DNA from: Bacillota bacterium
GTDB lineage: Bacteria; Eremiobacterota; SpSt-956; JAKJGF01
NCBI GenBank assembly: GCA_029555925.1
Contig: JAKPQU010000101.1
Coordinates: forward strand, 1-7,456
Reading direction: 5' to 3'
Length of the DNA: 7,456 nt
Below the pieces are notes generated by a model. The model was given only the letters and a program-made list of their open reading frames with translations. It was not told the origin of the DNA and did no database searches. The position numbers were made by a program, and so were the translations under genes. Positions 4,981 to 7,456 of the stretch are shown here, piece after piece (position 1 is the first letter of the stretch; every line of letters begins with the position of its first letter).

Positions 4981-7456
4981 TTACTGAATAAACCTTGGCT
5001 GATCCTGTGCTAACTCTAAAGCAGTTTCTCTGGATATAAGGTTTCCCTTATATAAATTTAATAAATAATTATCCAATGATATCATGCCGGCTTTAGAATT
5101 ATCATTTATTAAATTGTATATTTCGAATAACATATTATTTTTTATGAGCTCTGAAAGCCGTTCGCAGCCCAGTAAGATTTCTACTGCCGGAATTATACAA
5201 TCTTTATTTAAACCCGGTAAGAGATGCTGCGAAACTATAGCCTTGAGTTCCGCAGAAAACATATCTTTTATTTCTTCTTCATCGGAAAATAAATTCAGTA
5301 TGGTATTTATAGCACTTATAGAGTCTGTTGCTGTTACAGTAATGAACACTAATTTCCCTGTTTCTGATGCAAGTAATGCCCGGTAAACAGTGTCATAATC
5401 ATTGCAATCACCTATAACTATAATGTCAGGATTTTCTTTTATACTGAAATTTAATGCACCTTTAAATGTTTCCGAGTGGATACCTATTTGCCTCTGTCTT
5501 ATAATACTTTTTTTATAATGATGAATATATTCTATAGGATTTTCGATGGTAATAATATGAGAAGATCTTTCTTCATTTATCAGATTTAAAATGGCATTCA
5601 GAGTGGTACTTTTCCCGCCTTTTGACGGGCTTGCAATTATTATCAGACCTGATTTGTAATAAATCAGTGATGAGATAATATCAGGCAGATTAAGATCTTT
5701 TAGAGATGGAATTACCGGTGGTATAAACCAGAAATTTGCATTTATACCATTGAGATGTTCATAAATATTTACTTTAAATCTATAATTTTTTTCATTTCTG
5801 ATAAATTCATATGTCATTTCCAGATTTTTATTATAAAGGAACGATCTGCGTTGCGTTTCCGTAAGCATATTATCAACGAAATACTGGGTGAAATCTGATG
5901 TAATTATTGGCAATTCCAGCTTTTGTATTTCTTTATATATACGCATGACAGGAGGAGAGTTTACAGTTAAATGTAAATTGGACGCTCCTTTATCTATAGC
6001 CATTAATAAATAGTTTTCCAGTATGGTTTCATAATAAGTACTCTGTTTTGGTTCTTCTTCATATTCTTCTTCATGTGGAATATCTCTTTCATACTCTTCT
6101 TCCTGTGGAATCTGTCTCTCCGTTACCGTTTCGGCTATAACTTCTTCTTTATAAGGAGCAGGAATTTCGGGAGGAGAATGTTGCTCAATTCCCTTTAGTT
6201 CCTCAGCAGAAATTTTTCTGTAATTTTTTTCCATTAAATAATCATGTTCTTTTGATATAAGATTATCATCATGTTCGTGGTAATAACTAAGAAGATCACT
6301 ATAGAAAAGTTGAATTCTGGATTGAATTTCATCCTGACTGAGTATTCCAGGAACATATTCTTTTATAAAAATTTCTTCTGCCTTTTCTTCTTTTGTAGCC
6401 AGTTCTTTAATAAAAATTTCTTTTGTTTCCATACCTGTATCAGATAAATGAGCCGACTTTATATCTTCTTCTGAAAGTTCTTCCATATCCGGTGTTTCTG
6501 AAAGTTCTTCTGTCAGGTAAGGATTTAATGGACTTTCTTTCTTCCTTAATCCAGAATAAATAAAGATTTTGTTTAAGTAAACTAATTTTGCAATTATTTC
6601 TCTTTTGTTTAAATTCTTTGTATTGTAGAATATCTCATCCAGACTCTCAAAAAAATTATCATCCATCAGATCATTATAGTTATGAATCAGAACTGCAATT
6701 TCATTTATAGAATCAGCCTTTATTAAAAAGTAAGCTAGTAAAATATATTGCATCTCTCTTTCATATTTATAAATTACTAATTCTTCTTCAGGCTTTTTAA
6801 GCTCTTCTTCCTGGTTTGATATGGCTTCTTCTTCCCGGGATTTTTGTTCCTGCTGTTTTCTTAATTCTTCCAAAATTCCGAGGGATTCAAGTTCTTCCTG
6901 AGATGGAATATAAAGAGGCACCATATTATCCCGAAGTCTCAGGTTAGTCATAATACTGTTTAGATAAGATAAATCATTGGCCAGTTTTTGATCATGCTCT
7001 ATGGCAAATTGCATTTTATAATCAATTATTTCAAAAAATCTTTGATCCAGTTTTGGCCTGTTAGTCAAAATCGCCGGTGTCAGGGAACTAAAATCTTTAC
7101 TCAGTAAATCTTGAATTAAGCTCGTATAGATTCTGTCACCCGGGGCATAATCAAATTTTTCATCTTCTTCTATCCAGTCATCTTCTACTACTTCTATAAT
7201 CTCTACTTCCTCTTCGTCACCTTCCCATTCACCATCTACTACTTCTATTATTTCCACATCTTCTTCTTCAAGTTTTTTCTGAAGTTCTTCTTCTTCAAGT
7301 TTTTTCTGAAGTTCTTCTTCTTCGATTTTCTTCTGAAGTTCTTCTTCTTCAAGTTTTTTCTGAAGTTCTTCTTCTTCGATTTTCTTCTGAAGTTCTTCTT
7401 CTTCAAGTTTTTTCTGAAGTTCTTCTTCTTCGATTTTCTTCTGAAGTTCTTCTTCT
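4981..7456 (-). CDS. Large PilT-like protein with repetitive N-terminal extension (partial, 5' end outside window)
   Basis: The frame is open from the TAA at 4981-4983 to the right edge: 824 residues are visible and the start is not. A GTG at 7257 is only an internal Val in continuous coding sequence. Order: LQKK[I/L]EEEE repeats (7456-7258); duplicated acidic VEIIEVV segments; a helical unit (7128-6928); a charged coil (about 6900-6775); a second similar helical unit (6747-6538); an acidic linker to 6037; then a PilT module of 351 residues (6036-4984). In the module, ASNLHL resembles PilT ASDLHL. Walker A is ASPSKGGKST (5634-5605; first Gly replaced by Ser), the Asp box is ITIENPIEY (Asp to Asn), Walker B ends IGDCND (Glu to Asp, Arg to Asn; 5415-5398), and the His box is VFITVTATDS with no His (5349-5320). 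PilT modules are cytoplasmic pilus-retraction ATPases; weak or no hydrolysis is plausible here. No signal peptide or membrane segment is visible. Confidence 0.82.
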   Translation of the reverse strand, partial: EEELQKKIEEEELQKKLEEEELQKKIEEEELQKKLEEEELQKKIEEEELQKKLEEEELQKKLEEEDVEIIEVVDGEWEGDEEEVEIIEVVEDDWIEEDEKFDYAPGDRIYTSLIQDLLSKDFSSLTPAILTNRPKLDQRFFEIIDYKMQFAIEHDQKLANDLSYLNSIMTNLRLRDNMVPLYIPSQEELESLGILEELRKQQEQKSREEEAISNQEEELKKPEEELVIYKYEREMQYILLAYFLIKADSINEIAVLIHNYNDLMDDNFFESLDEIFYNTKNLNKREIIAKLVYLNKIFIYSGLRKKESPLNPYLTEELSETPDMEELSEEDIKSAHLSDTGMETKEIFIKELATKEEKAEEIFIKEYVPGILSQDEIQSRIQLFYSDLLSYYHEHDDNLISKEHDYLMEKNYRKISAEELKGIEQHSPPEIPAPYKEEVIAETVTERQIPQEEEYERDIPHEEEYEEEPKQSTYYETILENYLLMAIDKGASNLHLTVNSPPVMRIYKEIQKLELPIITSDFTQYFVDNMLTETQRRSFLYNKNLEMTYEFIRNEKNYRFKVNIYEHLNGINANFWFIPPVIPSLKDLNLPDIISSLIYYKSGLIIIASPSKGGKSTTLNAILNLINEERSSHIITIENPIEYIHHYKKSIIRQRQIGIHSETFKGALNFSIKENPDIIVIGDCNDYDTVYRALLASETGKLVFITVTATDSISAINTILNLFSDEEEIKDMFSAELKAIVSQHLLPGLNKDCIIPAVEILLGCERLSELIKNNMLFEIYNLINDNSKAGMISLDNYLLNLYKGNLISRETALELAQDQPRFIQ
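6058..6117 (-). repeat. Two 30-bp in-frame repeats encoding R-x-IP-x-EEEYE
   Basis: The linker just before the PilT module reads RQIPQEEEYE followed by RDIPHEEEYE. The two 30-bp copies differ at few positions, pointing to a fairly recent in-frame duplication inside the large PilT-like gene. Confidence 0.75.
7156..7257 (-). repeat. Two 51-bp in-frame repeats encoding an acidic VEIIEVV segment
   Basis: VEIIEVVDGEWEGDEEE (7257-7207) is followed by VEIIEVVEDDWIEEDEK (7206-7156). The VEIIEVV core and the Trp at position 11 are conserved, while third codon positions have drifted, so this duplication is older than the adjoining 27-bp array. The first Val codon is the GTG that could be mistaken for a start. 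Confidence 0.7.
7258..7456 (-). repeat. 27-bp tandem array encoding LQKK[I/L]EEEE, running off the window
   Basis: Seven 27-bp units are visible plus the start of an eighth. On the minus strand each reads CTT CAG AAR AAA MTY followed by four GAA-type codons. The order in the protein is I, L, I, L, I, L, L: three copies of a 54-bp I+L pair followed by one extra L unit, whose last Glu is Asp. The array is in frame with the large PilT-like protein, so it is coding, not intergenic. The predicted peptide is a highly charged helix with E-K pairs at i/i+4. The true array length cannot be seen. Confidence 0.92.

Noticed and set aside
7258..7456. A CRISPR-like array, because of regularly spaced near-identical 27-bp units.
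   Set aside because: There are no unique spacers; the units are contiguous, in frame with a gene, and encode a charged helix.

Overview
The window looks like an AT-rich chromosomal segment from a low-GC Gram-positive anaerobe, most probably a member of the Clostridia. The grounds are AT-rich codon use, strong AAAGGAG-type ribosome binding sites, a corrinoid-activating ferredoxin/ASKHA protein of the kind common in anaerobes, and intergenic mosaics of short repeats. The genus cannot be named from the sequence.

Layout from left to right. The plus strand enters with the last 122 codons of a sensor histidine kinase (2-370). It converges on a minus-strand S-methyl-5'-thioadenosine phosphorylase gene (439-1296), with a 67-bp inverted repeat between the two. 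A gap of about 360 bp (1297-1659) holds a good sigma-A-type promoter for the phosphorylase gene plus a mosaic of dispersed-type repeats, one of which runs into the 3' end of the next gene. Three minus-strand genes follow, read right to left: a very large PilT-like protein (4981 to beyond 7456, N terminus outside the window), a smaller PilT-like protein (3550-4830), and a RACo-like corrinoid activation protein (1660-3498).

The most unusual content is the tandem pair of PilT-like ATPases. Both keep the overall PilT fold signature: an N-terminal domain, Walker A, Asp box, Walker B, His box and a C-terminal helical region. Both have lost residues normally invariant in pilus-retraction motors: the Asp-box Asp is Asn, the His-box His is gone, and the Arg of the GEMRD motif is gone. 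The upstream one also has Asp for the Walker B Glu and lacks the first Walker A Gly. It carries more than 470 residues of N-terminal extension built from a 9-residue tandem repeat (LQKK[I/L]EEEE), duplicated acidic segments, two apparently homologous helical units and acidic linkers. The pair looks like a diverged, possibly regulatory or hetero-oligomeric branch of the type IV pilus ATPases. No pilin, PilB, PilC or PilM gene lies in the window.

How the genes work together is only partly visible. The two PilT-like genes are adjacent, codirectional paralogues and probably act together. The RACo-like gene lies 51 bp downstream and may be cotranscribed or have its own start, since a TATAAT box sits directly before its ATG. 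The thioadenosine phosphorylase (methionine salvage) has its own promoter and looks independent.
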